The notes: generated by a model not told the origin, from the sequence alone. A stretch of 64,000 bases of DNA from Bolinopsis microptera (GCF_026151205.1 NC_087082.1:15967365-16031364); one strand, 5' to 3'; counted from the stretch's first letter, positions 12,001 to 23,773 are shown. Made by a program: numbers and translations.

Positions 12001-15000
12001 ACACCTCCCCCCGGCCCCTAGAACACTGACCTCCTCGTGTGACACCTCCCCCCGGCCCCTAGAACACTGACCTCCTCGTGTGACACCTCCCCCCGGCCCC
12101 TAGAACACTGACCTCCTCGTGTGCGCCTCCCCCGGCCCCTAGAACACTGACCTCCTCGTGTGCGCCTCCCCCCGGCCCCTAGAACACTGACCTCTTCGTG
12201 TGACACCTCCCCACTACCATCCTCGTCTATCAGATTAAAAGCGTCCACCACTTCATCTGAGGTAGACTTCTCTGCCATTATCTCCTCTATATACTGCATC
12301 AGCTCATCAAAGTCTACAGTTCCGTCCCGGTCAGTGTCAACCTTTAAAGCGATTAATTACATAATTATGTAATTGCATAATTGATATGGATACTGGTGGG
12401 TGAAATACATCTTCCTGGAAAGTGACCCAGCGGGCCAGCAAGTGACCAATCAGCTTCCATCATTGACCAATCAAAAGACAGAAGTATCCGGCATTTCTAC
12501 AAAATATACTGATTAACGTTTAAATCTATCTTAGCTGTCCAAATACTCGGGTACCAAAATGAAATAAACAATATTTTTAAAGCCAGAATTTAAGTAAATA
12601 TAAATCATAGTTACCCTAGATACCATGGCCATAGTTACCCTTTCAAAGAAAGCCTTTATGTCCTCTTTCAGCGCGATGACGTTGAAATTAGCAAACATTT
12701 TCTGCAGTTCATCCAACTCTAACATACCATTTTCGTCTACATCATATGTTGTGAAGAAGTGTTTCATCTCCTCCTCTTCCTCGGTCGTCAGCGCGTTCGT
12801 GCTGAAGTCCATCATGGAGTCATGTGTATCTTTGAAAGGTGTTTTGTCTTGAGATGTATGTAGTAGAAACCAAAGCAAACAACACTAAAATTGCTAGACA
12901 ACTTACTCACAAATTGCAGATAAAACTTCCGGCTACCTTATCAACAACGAAACAACACGACACTTTGTTTAAGTTAATATTCTAATCGACATCAGAGTAA
13001 ATGCAGGTTTGGTTTCTAAGTGGTTGCTAAGTGGTTAGTGGACTATAAATTCATGAGATGGTGATTTAAGCGAGATTGGTCCAAACATTATGAAATAATG
13101 TCAAGATTATAAGAAGTTAACTGTTACACTGTGCTCTGGTCGGAAACAAAGTATAGTAGTCAAGGTATAGTAGTCAGGAAGTTACAGACGATTACCCAAT
13201 TTAAATGAACGATATCTCATTCTACAGAATGAGCATAAACAGAATGCTTCCTGGAATCAGCACAATGAAGGGCACAAGATGCTGTTGAAATTTCAATTAT
13301 TCATCTTCCACCCGTAGTCCCTACGATTTTAAGCCTGAGAAAGTTGGGACAGATTATCTGTGTTCCAGGCTTTTAGTGGAGATCCACAAGGACAAAAAGC
13401 TTAGAATAAAAAATAAAAGGATAATTCGATGATATAATGGTAAAATATCCGTATTATATTATCTAAACTGGATAACAAGCGACGAACAAGATAAACTAGC
13501 TAGTAATAATTGTGTACAATAATAACATAAGCTGAGAACTGATATAGAAAGGTCTCACTAGCTCATGATTCATGATTATTTAAAAATCATCTATTTTTTG
13601 GAATAACCTTGCCCTTACATAGTATACAAATATCTTATAATGATCTTGGTTACTCCTCGTTTTATCGTTTACTAACATCAAGTTGCCTCTTAGACTAAAT
13701 GGCAAAAAGGTACTGTACCGACCAGCTATTAACCGGCCAATAGCCGGCCAATAGCCATAACAGAACACAAATAAGCGTCGGCTGTTTTGATTTTCCTTAA
13801 AACAAAGAGCTGACCGACGCGAGGTTGGTAGAAAGTTAAAAGTAAGCGTCGGCTGTTAAGACAGCTGTAATAGCCGGTTGGTATTGCCACTATTTGCCGA
13901 CTTAATATCACCTAAGCTGCAGCAGAACAAATAAAAGTATCAAATATAATATAATTGGTCCATCGCAGTATTTAACAACGTGCAGGATTACTAATTGGAC
14001 TTAAACCAATCGACCGCGTCGGGAAATTTGATTATATTTATAAGGCCATCAAGCATGGCTTAATTTAAATTAATGACATGGTTTAATTCCAGAGGACAAA
14101 CCGCTCAATTTCAAATTAAAAACAAAGCTTACCGAAGTAAATGCCTGAAGCATACGTATTATATAATACGCTACTTGACATATAATACTAAACGAAGATT
14201 AAAAATTGTTTAAATTTTGAATGATTTTAAAGCATTTTGGTACGCTCAAAAAGATCCTACATATCATAATACCTATCCGCTTTCTTTTGATACAAACTCC
14301 ACTAATATGAGTTCCTTAAATTTATCAGTTTATTAAGCAGAATAGCTTGCTTTCTATAGGCTGCCCTGTGTAATGAGGCCTACATGTATATTTCAGTGTG
14401 CACTACTACAATTCTAAAGCAATGATTTGACCACGGTGACATGATCAAAAGAAGTCTATTTTGGGCCGACCTCCACTGTCTTTCAAAAACATCGCATATC
14501 CCCATCACAGTGCATTTAACTGGACCGTTGCCAATATTATACCCGTATAAGGGCAGATGTTTACATTCACATTCCAGAGCCTAATCAATCCAGCCCTGCA
14601 CGGTCAACGTCGCTCATAACGTAGATTGAAAAATTAAGGACATTCATTAATCCATGAAAAAGTAACTAATACGGATCAGAAACATCTAAGGAAAACAACG
14701 TTAAAGTAAACAACAGATACTACTTAACTCTTACACAAAATGTTTACCAAGCCAGTTACCAGCTAGTCCCAAGCCAAATGATTACCGAGCCAACCAAATT
14801 GCGGGATTTTGTAAATTACAACGATTATATCGATACTTCAAAGCTGAATGTTTGCAGTGCCGCGCCATTTCTGATTCACCAGGGTATATAACTATTTATT
14901 TGGGGGAATTAAAATTGGTTTCGCTTCTTACTGTAAGGATTTTAACAATGTGATCTTTTATTTTTATTCATCCACTCTTCTTCCAATATTCCGACGTACT

Positions 15001-17205
15001 TCACACGTTTCTTACGATTGGCTCAGTGAACAATAAGATACTCAATTTCACCGGGTAAGCTAAAGTTTTGTTCATACTTGATAAAAGCATCACGTGATCA
15101 ATCAATACCCAAGCGGGAAAAAACACTTTTAGAGTAAAAAACAAGAAACAAACAAAAAGAAGAATACCGAAAGAGATACAATTAGAGAAACACTGGAACT
15201 AAACCGGAAAATAACCATAGCTTTACAAACTGTATGATACAAAGCTCCTACCCCTCCGTAACTGTTGGTTGATAATAGGTCATTTTCAGGAGTCAGCGAA
15301 ACGCTGAGCATGGAGAACAAGAGTTACAGTTGCCTATTACAAATTATAACTATTTCCCCCGAAATTTGATACCAGTAACTAGTGAAGACAAGTGCTATAT
15401 ACTGTTACATAGCTATGATACTTTGTGGTATTATTTAAAATACGATATTATATATATTCATTATTATGATGAAACCAACTTTTATATTTTTATGAATAAC
15501 GAGAGTTATTAGCAGATGAACTGATAGTTAAGGTTGAGCCAGTATTGAGCCAGTATTGAGCCAGTATTGAGCCAGTATTGAGCCAGTATTGAGCCAGTAT
15601 TGAGCCAGTATAATAGCCAATACTCTAGACTAAGTATTAAGTTGTTGTACTGAAACGTCAGTTATAGAACAATGCTTCTGTGGAATGCATTGCCAGCCTA
15701 TGTTAGACAGACTGAGAAAATTTGTCTTCTGACGTATGCTGGCCTGGAATATTATATATTTTATTTAAATTTATTCACCTGCACTAGAAAGCGCCGTTTT
15801 TTCTTCTTTGAAACAAGCGCGTCACGCAGTACGTGAAGGTCCATTGAGTGGTTAGATAGATTGGTATATTATAATATATAATTATGTTATTTTGTTGTTA
15901 TATCGTGTGAGTTTGTAGAGTAGTAGCAAGAAGGTATCGTATACATTTTAATTTGTTCTCTTGATTATTTATAAATGATTTTATGTAGGGTCGGCACCAA
16001 TGTAATTATGGTTTTACCGCCGTGTTTTGTTTCAGCCGAAATAAATTTTACTATGATGTTTACATAATGTTTCTCACTCCAGCTGCAGTCTGGTAGTGTT
16101 GAGTCTCATGCACATGAATATTTTTCTAGCTCTCTTTTTTCATGTTTTTGCCTCACAGGAGATATTGTGGTCTTTTCTAAATATAACTGTAATACCTTGA
16201 TATAAAGTTCATTTGAATTTTGAAATTTAAAAAAATCATGCTAGAGATAATATAGTGACTCACATCAGAGATTCATGGGCATTGTAAAAGGAAGCATTCT
16301 GTTTAAAAAAGCTGATCTGAAACAAAAGAACCCAAAAAGAAGCGACCTCTCAGTAATCACTATCAGGTTAAATCTCATACAGGTTCTGATGTTAACTCAA
16401 TTTTGAGGCACCCTGTGGCCTGTGCGCAAAATACTCCAAATGTTGTACTACCCTGCGCGCAAAATTTTCGCGCATTTCGACAGACCCCCAACCTAATTGG
16501 GGAGCCTTGTCTGAAGGCAGAATTGAGCACTTGATTTTATTATTATTTTCAATTAAAATTCCAACCCGTACCTGTCCGTTTTTGTCGACGATAGGAGGAG
16601 AGTAGCTGACGCCGATGTCGTGCCGGAGACAATGAAGGAAGAGTTTAGCGGTTCCTATAAGTACGTGACCGCAAATGCCGTCAGTTTGGGGCGGTGACTG
16701 GGGGGAGGAGCGAGCTAGGCCACTGTCTGGTAATGAGGTGGTATCCTGGGGTAATTAGGTAATTAATTGGGTACTTAATTGGATACTTCATGGGGTAATT
16801 AATGTTAATTAGGGGGTTATAATGTGTTGACACGATATGAGAGGATCTGTCTTATTCTATGTCTGCATTATACGGATTGTCTGCATTATACGGATTGTCT
16901 GCATTATACGGCTATAATGGTGTCGGTTAAACACCTCACGAAGAGTCAGTGAGATTATTTAAGAGTGTGTTTAGATTGCTAGGTTAATAAGGTTTAGGTC
17001 CAATGATTTGGATTTATTTATTTCTATAGAGAGACATTTGTAAAGCCCTGGTCAGTGACCAGGTTCAGGCAGCTTGTTGCACGCAGTTTGCAGTGCTCCG
17101 TGTTTAAAAGTCTAGCTAAACAGTGTATTATATGCGCAGCAATTATCGCTAGACAATAATATATTATTATGGGATAAAATGCACACACACACACACACAC
17201 ACGCA

Positions 17206-17236
<31 letters not shown>

Positions 17237-20200
17237 GTCACACATACACGCACACACACATATCCCAGCTTAGAGGGTATATTATTCCCCATTATTGCAT
17301 AATAACAACTGTGGACGACGAGCAGGGCTATACTGTGTTTACCTGTCTTGTGTAATATCATATATTAACCTATGCAAAAACCAATATCTACCACTACTAT
17401 TAAATATTCATATAATTCACTGCTATATAAGTTAGAATCCATTGTTTGCACACTCCTTGGCCCGTAATGATCGTACATTATTAGCTCTAATGGATCTTAT
17501 AATAATATTATGTAGATTGTTCTTGTGCACACATCTCTTTATATCTTGATCTAGTCAAATCACTGGGAGCATTACCAATTATATCAGTTGGAAATGTCTT
17601 TCAAACAAACTCCAGTATAATTAAATTGTGCATTTCATTTCTGCTGTTATATTATAATATGTAGTTTTTAAACTTTTCACAGTAGACCTACAGACAGAAC
17701 GTGAATGAGATCTGACAAGGTCGGCTCACCTCGTTGTTGATAATTTGAGGGATAACGTCATTACTGGACACCTCAGACTTGGTTTCCTCGACTCCTAACG
17801 CTGCTAGTTTAGCTTCAAGCTGCTTTACTTTGGTGTTTAGGACCTCGTTTTCGTCTTGAAGCTGCTCTACTTCCAGTCTGTGGGGATAGTAATTTATTCT
17901 GCGAGTTGTAGAGTGACGTCACGTGATCTACTGTTGTTGTTTCAACAGAGGATAATCCTCTGAGAGGATTCTTTGGTGCGATAGAAAATTCACATGTGTA
18001 TGTGATTGATAAATTTTTAATGCAATCTAATGAAATTTACTGTGAAATCTTACTTTGATTCAGTATCAGCCAACTCGTCAGCAAAACTGAAACCGCCCGT
18101 CGTGTCGTTCACTGCAGAGAATGAAGTATACTGACTCGTCTCTAACTGAAGAAGAAGTAACTGTCATGTTAGCTAATAAAATATGTAGATAATAGCTAGA
18201 GTTAGTAAATGAGTTAATAAAGAGTTAAGGGAAACTAACTGGTAGTATCTGCACGGTGTTAAATCGAATTCTCAGCAATTGGAGAGAAAGTGATGCATTA
18301 TGCATATTGTATCATTTCTACAAGTTAACGAAGGATCCACCAGTCACAGTGAGTATAATAATGTGCAGTAAATTTAGAATTCCAGAAATTTAAATATTCT
18401 ACAGCTCAGAGAGTGTAATGACTCATACATAATCATTGCTCAAATACTGCAGTAACAAAAGTGAAACGTCCCTGAACATTGACAACAACCTGCCTGGAAT
18501 ACATCCTACATCCTACATCTCTTCCTACATTCTAGATCCCGCAACACGTCGCATTCCCAAGCTAACAGCTCCTACAATTACAAAGCAAACTACAACACGA
18601 GTGTAAACACTCAACACACAACATGATAATATGACATTAATAAAACAGAGAGCTGTCAAATGTTGACTAAATGACGTTAATATGTTCTCGAGTAAACCAG
18701 GAGTTTGAGATGTGTGGAAGTGAGTGAATGTGGTGAATACACACATTTATTGTTGGGACTTTCATGTTGAAATTAAATATAGCAGTGGCATAATGAGTTT
18801 ACGAGCAAAGATTTAGGAAAAAGCGGCCGAATTTTAACTTTAAATTGTCATATAGAAATTGTATGGATGTATATAACATAGTTTTATCTTACACATATAA
18901 TACATACTATATAATATGTATATATATGTATAAGAAAAAACTGTCGAACAAACCCAAAATAAACCCTACATGACATCAGAAGATCAGTCTAAAAACTCAC
19001 ATTGTTGTTAAAAGAAGAAGTGAGAGGATCAGCGGGAGTTGTGCCTGTCGATCTGGTCCTTAGCTCCTCATATCTCTGAGAAAGCTCCTCGAAACTTCCC
19101 TTCATCTCCTCGTACTCTAACAGGATTGAGTCTCTTTCGCTGCTCATCTGCATCGTGTGCTGCTCCAAGTTCCTGAACAAACATATTAACTAATTAGATA
19201 ATTAATTTACTAATTAATTTAACCTAACAATACCTCTGAACAGGCAAATTTTGTCTCAACAAGAATTAAGAATAATTGAAAATCCAGCAAGCGAGATCTA
19301 ACCTGTACGCAGATTCCAGTTCCTTGACTTGAGTGAGATAAGTGTCAGCAGCATGCACCTTCACATTCATCTTCTTCTTCTCGCTGTTCAGTTGCTCTAT
19401 CATGTTCTCATAGTTAGATATATCGTCCAGCAACCTGCAGATTCTAGGCTGTGAACTTGCGGGGGATTTAACCCACGAGAATGGGTACAAACTATTACAT
19501 TTATCTTGCATTTAGCGATCAGATGATTAAAAAAGTGTTGACAAATATTCCCAATATTTGATTATAAAACAAGACATTTTCAAACAATATAATCATGAGC
19601 AAAATTCACGAGACACGCCCAATGATTAATTATCATAACTATCTGCTTATCCAGAACGGAGCATACCGTTGGCAGTTTTCACAGATGTGTTCCTCTGGGG
19701 TTGGTTCCTGTTTGAGGTTCTTATCTGAACGAGTGTTATCTGACGACCTCTTGGCACTGGTACTCGCTAGCTTGTCAGAACCTGAATACAAATTACAAAT
19801 TACAAGTTGCATATTACAAATTATATTTATAGTGAACTTTAGAATTAGAATATACTCACTCCAGTAACTCGACAAACATTCATTAACTGGGGGGGGGGGG
19901 GGGGGGGGGGGGGGGGGATGAGATGCTGTGTTTAGCAAAGCAACGTAATATAATAGCAAGTTTCATTAATTAAACGATTTAAATGCATTTCAAAATATTG
20001 TTTTGACAAAGGAAAAGACGGCATTAAAATTTAAAACTGCAAATGTTATGGAGGGCATGCTGGTTACATCTGATTAAATACCAGACCTGAATTAATTTTC
20101 TGGTTACACGATAAACTCACTAACAGTTACAGTCGAGATTTATATCAAATTATTCAACATACTTAATACGGCAATCATGTATACAAATTTAAACGGTCTA

Positions 20201-21881
20201 GTCAAGTTTCAACAACTTGATCTTGACGGCTGCGGTTGTCGTTTTATAATTTCGTTTATCAGATATAGTGACAAGAATCAAGAATAGCAATAAACACGAA
20301 TTGACAAGTAAGATCATCCAAGAATTAGCTAAAGCCTGGATAGCAGATCCGCAGGAACATTTGAGAAGACACGTGATTGACACGTGATTGACACGTGATT
20401 GACACGTGATTGTAAACATGACACTGCACGTTTTACTCCGGATATGACTTACCGGTGCTATTTTTCAAGTACAAGCCAGAGAAACGCAAATCAGTAGGTG
20501 TAAAGTTAATACTTGTGATAGAACCTGAGCACACAGAAAATGTACATGGCATATCAACGAAATCCTGTATAAACTATGCAAGGTTCAGTTAAAACAAGCT
20601 TATATACGCATTATATTATATTTCAATAGCTGGGCTGGATTGCCTAATTGCTTGAAATGGTTTGTTTGTAATAATTACCTAGCCGTGATCTGAAACTTTC
20701 GTTGGTGTAGGTTCGTTCTCTGACCTGGCAGTCATCTATCTGATCATACAAACTCTGAATTTCTTGCTTCAATTGCTTTTCACGGAGATTGAACTCGGTT
20801 ATACTTCTGTCTCTATCGTCGCATTCCTGAGGTTTTTGAAATGATTGCAGTCTTTTTCGTATCAAAAGCGATTTTCTCAGGCCACAATTTTCTAACTTTC
20901 GACAGGCAGGTTTTTTAGCTGAAATGAAATGAAATGAAATGAGGTATTTATATCCCGCTCATATGATTAACCAACAACACAAGGAAGGTGGTTAACCATG
21001 TCAGAGCCGCTGACTGTGAGTGATGTGAGCAAATGTGTAAAAATGAACAAGAGTATAACTTAAAATTAATATAAGACCAAGACAAAACTAAAACATCTTT
21101 TATTTTAAACCACACTAAACTAAAAAGAAGCAGAGACATACAGCTGCAATATCGAAATTCACATACCTAAAGTTACACAACATAGCTATGTACAAGCATT
21201 GCAAGTGATAGAAATTAGAATTTGTTTTTTGTTATTTCGTATTACTGAAGAATAAATTTATATTATCACTGAACATGATAGTACATATTTTGTACGATTG
21301 AAGAAACTCCAATAAGCTTTACCTGAATTAAAATAGTCAACTCTTTCCGAAAGTTTTCTTTCTCAGAATTACATTGCTGAAGCTCTGATTCTATCTCTAC
21401 AGCCCTCGTACGAAGGTAGGAGGTGGTTGTCTTCTGAAGAACAAGAAGAAGGTCAAAGATAGCTTCATAGTTGTTCTCAGCCAGTGCAGCAAGGTTCATT
21501 GATACATCACTTTGCCCAACAGTGTCAAACAGTCCACAGTAATAGATGTCATCCAATGTAATCGGTCTGCAAAGGATAAGCATTTGATAATATAGAATTT
21601 ATGAATGAAATTTATAAAACCATCTTTTTTTGAAAAGTTAATGAAAATAGCAATTTAAGCATATAATGCAATGTCAGCGCGATTCAAATTATTTGCTAAC
21701 ATTTGAAAGTTGACGTCATTTACCTGTCATCATCGAGCTGAAAACCAAGTTTGTACAAGAACGCATCAGGTCCCTCTTCAAGCTCTAGCCTGTCACAAAT
21801 GTTGATCAAGTCCTGTTTTGTAATAACACCATCGCAATCACTGTCAATGATATTAAACAACTTCTCAGCAGCGTTGTTCAT
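6068..21881 (-). CDS. EF-hand, coiled-coil, kinesin-3 tail-like protein (no motor seen)
   Basis: Thirteen exons, 5' to 3' on the minus strand: 21881-21724, 21566-21323, 20826-20679, 19781-19667, 19434-19303, 19172-19001, 18145-18054, 17877-17730, 16745-16572, 7952-7836, 7568-7497, 6650-6489, 6199-6068. All twelve junctions are GT-AG and phase-compatible, giving at least 622 residues. Residues 13-24 form an EF-hand loop (DSDCDGVITKQD). About residues 110-400 are heptad-rich coiled coil with a HICENC patch. From about residue 425 the sequence matches my memory of the kinesin-3 (KIF13/KIF1-type) region after the coiled coil: GTAKLFLHCLRHDI, PPIVDKNGQ, VFCQYKFWDHK, VNVTQSFLNYVNDGLLAVEVWG, RWSEMMTRLQLWVE. 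The ATG at 21881 follows an in-frame stop two codons upstream. The 3' end is not found; reading on from the last exon gives a stop at 5930. No ATPase P-loop or switch motifs were seen. It could be a motorless paralogue, or two neighbouring genes whose phases happen to agree. Confidence 0.7.
6660..6742. repeat. simple repeat (TAGGTAAT-like)
   Basis: Imperfect short units of TTAGGTAATTAGGTAGG type within an intron of the minus-strand gene, directly upstream (transcript sense) of the exon at 6489-6650. Confidence 0.6.
8897..9754 (-). CDS. calmodulin/troponin-C-like protein, four EF-hands
   Basis: Three exons on the minus strand: 9754-9578 (59 codons), 9357-9208 (50) and 9031-8897 (44 plus stop). 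All junctions are phase 0 with GT-AG ends, giving 153 residues, the usual calmodulin-family length. The four EF-hand loops are DVNENGMLEFDE (25-36), DTDQDGTVDFDE (61-72), DEDGNGEVSHEE (98-109) and DLNVDGTISFSE (134-145). Each has acidic or Asn ligands at 1, 3 and 5, Gly at 6 and Glu at 12, so all should bind calcium. The chosen start gives the same exon-1 length as the paralogue at 10.7-12.8 kb; an in-frame ATG at 9805 is an alternative. The gene lies inside an intron of the kinesin-tail gene on the same strand. Exon 1 ends at a 9-bp tandem repeat that multiplies the splice donor. Its partner is unknown. Confidence 0.85.
9528..9578 (-). repeat. 9-bp tandem repeat forming stacked 5' splice sites
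   Basis: Five and a half copies of GTTACCCTA on the plus strand, read as GGTAACTAG on the coding strand. The array starts exactly at the exon-1 donor of the EF-hand gene. Each unit supplies another AGG|GTAACT donor nine bases on, and nine bases keep frame, adding Val-Thr-Arg per unit. Confidence 0.85.
9894..9997. repeat. 54-bp tandem duplication
   Basis: A near-perfect direct duplication starting TATACAGTCACAGACAATG, with copies at 9894 and 9948. It lies upstream of the intact EF-hand gene, in its presumed 5' flank. Confidence 0.85.
10745..12815 (-). pseudogene. second EF-hand gene, nonsense codon in last exon
   Basis: Paralogue of the 8.9-9.75 kb gene with identical exon sizes: 12815-12639, 12341-12192 and 10879-10745. 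The first two exons are open and encode EF loops DVDENGMLELDE, DTDRDGTVDFDE and DEDGSGEVSHEE. In exon 3 the codon matching the paralogue's CAG (Gln, in AMQKAD) is TAG at 10862-10864, so the protein would end before the fourth loop, DLNNDGTISFSE, which is otherwise intact. The intron before that exon holds the 41-bp minisatellite made from the exon-2 end and its donor. Exon 3 keeps its acceptor and frame after the stop, so the damage is either recent, a sequencing error, or tolerated as a three-hand protein. It lies within the same kinesin-tail intron and on the same strand. Confidence 0.75.
10988..12210 (-). repeat. ~41-bp minisatellite of repeated exon end plus splice donor
   Basis: About 30 tandem units of 40-42 bp. 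On the coding strand each reads GAGGTGTCACACGAGGAG, then GTCAGTGTTCTAGGGGCC plus a short G-rich tail, i.e. the last six codons of exon 2 of the adjoining EF-hand gene followed by its 5' splice site. A higher-order repeat is visible: variant units (CCACCAGAAC; TTCTCGTGTGCACC) recur 325 bp apart, near 11236/11561 and 11333/11658. Open frames through it are repeat artefacts. Confidence 0.92.
12900..15530. other. intronic or intergenic DNA, no gene seen
   Basis: AT-rich sequence inside the large kinesin-tail intron, upstream of the second EF-hand gene. A local cluster at 13725-13885 has two copies of AAGCGTCGGCTGTT and several GCCGG-containing short repeats. I find no exon with a family match. 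Confidence 0.5.
15534..15610. repeat. 11-bp tandem repeat x7
   Basis: Seven perfect copies of TTGAGCCAGTA. Confidence 0.95.
15660..16065 (+). mobile_element. possible LINE 3' remnant
   Basis: A short frame near 15672 reads LLWNALPAYVRQTEK, like the WNxLP motif near the C-terminus of many non-LTR reverse transcriptases. It is followed by stop-rich AT sequence ending near AAATAAATTTTAC. No RT motifs are left. This is a weak call. Confidence 0.3.
16861..16911. repeat. 18-bp tandem repeat x2.8
   Basis: Perfect copies of GTCTGCATTATACGGATT in the intron upstream (transcript sense) of the exon at 16572-16745. Confidence 0.9.
17180..17260. repeat. (AC)n microsatellite
   Basis: Interrupted AC dinucleotide run within an intron of the minus-strand gene. 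Confidence 0.95.
19889..19917. repeat. 29-bp poly-G tract
   Basis: An unbroken G run (C on the transcribed strand) in the intron just upstream of the exon at 19667-19781. Its length may be unreliable. Confidence 0.9.
20369..20412. repeat. 11-bp tandem repeat x4 with CACGTG
   Basis: Four copies of ACACGTGATTG, placing four CACGTG E-box cores 11 bp apart, within an intron of the minus-strand gene. Confidence 0.92.
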
Positions 21882-22337
21882 TATCTAGAGGACATTTTAC
21901 CAAATTCTCTGATCCTTCAATCAAACATATCCTTTTAAGAGTTTAGAGAATTAAAATAACACAGAATTTCAAGTAAATTTATTATTATTTTTTATTTGAA
22001 AATTCAATTGATTATTATATTTACTAGAAAGCCTCAGTGGCGTAACAAAGGGCCCCGCTGACCCTGCCTGACCCCGCCATGCAAAATTACAATGACATAT
22101 TTTGAAATACTAATCTATAAATGGTACTACAATATAAGTTGCTTAATGTTTGGCCAAATGACAACTAACTAAACAAGAAAAATAAACTTGATTATATAAT
22201 AATTAAATCGGCTGAACCAACACATAGCAAGAGCCACATTAACGTTGGGGCCTGTCCCAGCAAGATCGTTGTTGGTTATACTACAGCATGTGGTTGTTGA
22301 AAATAACTTGTCTTTGGGAATACAAGAGCACACGTTG

Positions 22338-22544
22338 TTACCCACCAGTGCAGGTATCATAGTTTAACAACTTGGGTTGGTAAACCCAAGTTTTATAGAC
22401 CTTCTTGACAAGGTCTATAAAAGTATCATTGATCTGAAACAAATCATTCAGATAACGGACTACATCAGGCTTGGTCAACTTGTTAATGTTCCCACCATTG
22501 GCATTAATCTCACCAATTTCGACATAAGGTTTTTCAACTCTATT
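22338..22544 (-). pseudogene. unassigned exon-like fragment
   Basis: On the minus strand a TTTCAG acceptor precedes an open stretch of about 68 codons that includes EKPYVEIGEINANGG and KLTKPDVVRYLNDLF, ending at GGTGGGTAA. GG|GTAACA there could also be a donor. I do not recognise the family. INANGGNINKLT looks faintly like a degenerate EF-hand loop, and the neighbouring gene starts with an EF-hand, but the phase does not join to its first exon. It may be a separate gene piece or a decayed repeat. Confidence 0.3.
22369..22420. other. two adjacent perfect hairpins
   Basis: AACTTGGGTT-GGTA-AACCCAAGTT (22369-22392) is immediately followed by an 11-bp stem TTATAGACCTT / AAGGTCTATAA with a 6-base loop (22393-22420). 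Function is unknown; they fall inside the exon-like fragment. Confidence 0.7.
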
Positions 22545-22619
22545 CTGAAATCTTTATTCTATTCTAACGTATCTATCAACACAACATCAATCTCATAAAT
22601 TAATTCACTTTGCATTACA

Positions 22620-23400
22620 AGGTGAGGCTGTAGCGGTTAAAATAAGCCGTGTTGGATATTAATTAACAAAAATAAGCTAAGCTTTAATAACAGAGCAACA
22701 AATGGCAACAAATGTAAAAGTTTAATATCTGCGAGTGACAATATTCAAACCTCGATAAAGTATATCAAGTGGGTACTTCTCAGAAATGAAAAATGTATGC
22801 TAACACGATATGACTACTTTTGGGTTGATTTAATACAACTGCAGATAATTATTCAAACTTTAGGCAAAAAGGGCACATTTTGATATGATGACCATCCTTT
22901 TGGATTTTTACCCAGGAAAACCCCGAATGCTGAAATAATAGCTTAATTTTAGTGCTATCATGTGCGGCTGTGTCTCAGCTATTTTTGTTTAAATTTTACC
23001 AATATGCCACTGAAATTGACTTGTTCAAAAATTTTAAAAACATGGTTTTGAAGCCTATTTTTGGCCCTAAAATTAAAATTGCGATTTTACCAGGGGACTG
23101 GTCTATTTATTATTTCAAACTATTTTTAAACGATTTAAGGTGAAAATACGTATCGAGCAGAATATGCTCGTATAAGAGCTTTTATATATATTACATTATA
23201 CTACTAAACTCATATCATAATTATACACACAAAATTATATAAAATGCTTTTGTGGCTGTGGAAATAAATTTAGTAAGTTACGCAAAATAAAACAAAATTT
23301 AATTTTTTTTGTTTTATACCACTGCACAAAACAATTAATACTTGTAGCGCGATGCACTACTGGGTCGCGCGCGCATCAAATAATGCTTCTCGCAACCACT
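22620..23400. other. AT-rich spacer, no gene seen
   Basis: Long AT-rich stretch without a recognisable exon or repeat family. Confidence 0.5.
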
Positions 23401-23479
23401 TAAGCAGATCGGCGAGATGCGAAAGATTGACATCGTCAATCAAAATTAATACATATCATGTTATTTATTAACATACGAT

Positions 23480-23700
23480 ACAGGGGAGCCTCAACGGGTG
23501 CAATACTTGTAGAATATATTACGGTGCGCGTCCTGGTAGATTATAAACCTACAAAGGGAGCCGCGCGAGTGCGCGGCACCATGTATCGTAATATGTCGCA
23601 GAACATTTTTGTACCACGTCGTGACCCCCACTGTCGTTTCACTACAGGGTTTCTACAATACAGGACCGGGAGCCGCGCACTTGTGCGCGGCGCGGCGGGT
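23480..23700. repeat. diverged repeats with GC-rich hairpins
   Basis: Three places share (C)TACA-AGGGGAGCC-like starts, about 90-115 bp apart. Two carry strong foldbacks: GCCGCGC-GAGT-GCGCGGC at 23560-23577 and GCCGCGCAC-TT-GTGCGCGGC at 23672-23691. The GC content contrasts sharply with the AT-rich flanks. Confidence 0.5.
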
Positions 23701-23773
23701 CATATATGACAACGTATGACAAGGTTAACGAGCGCTTGATTTTTCATAAAATAGTTTGACAAGCTACAGAATT

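Noticed and set aside
10988-12210. CRISPR-like array of regular repeats
   Set aside because: Units are contiguous with no unique spacers, and the context is a eukaryotic intron.
10965-12299. Long minus-strand frames with repeated VSHEEVSVLGAG
   Set aside because: Product of the 41-bp minisatellite. Only the part upstream of the first donor (12192-12341) is the true EF-hand exon.
17024-17361. Cys/Val-rich minus-strand frames
   Set aside because: Encoded by the (AC)n microsatellite within an intron.
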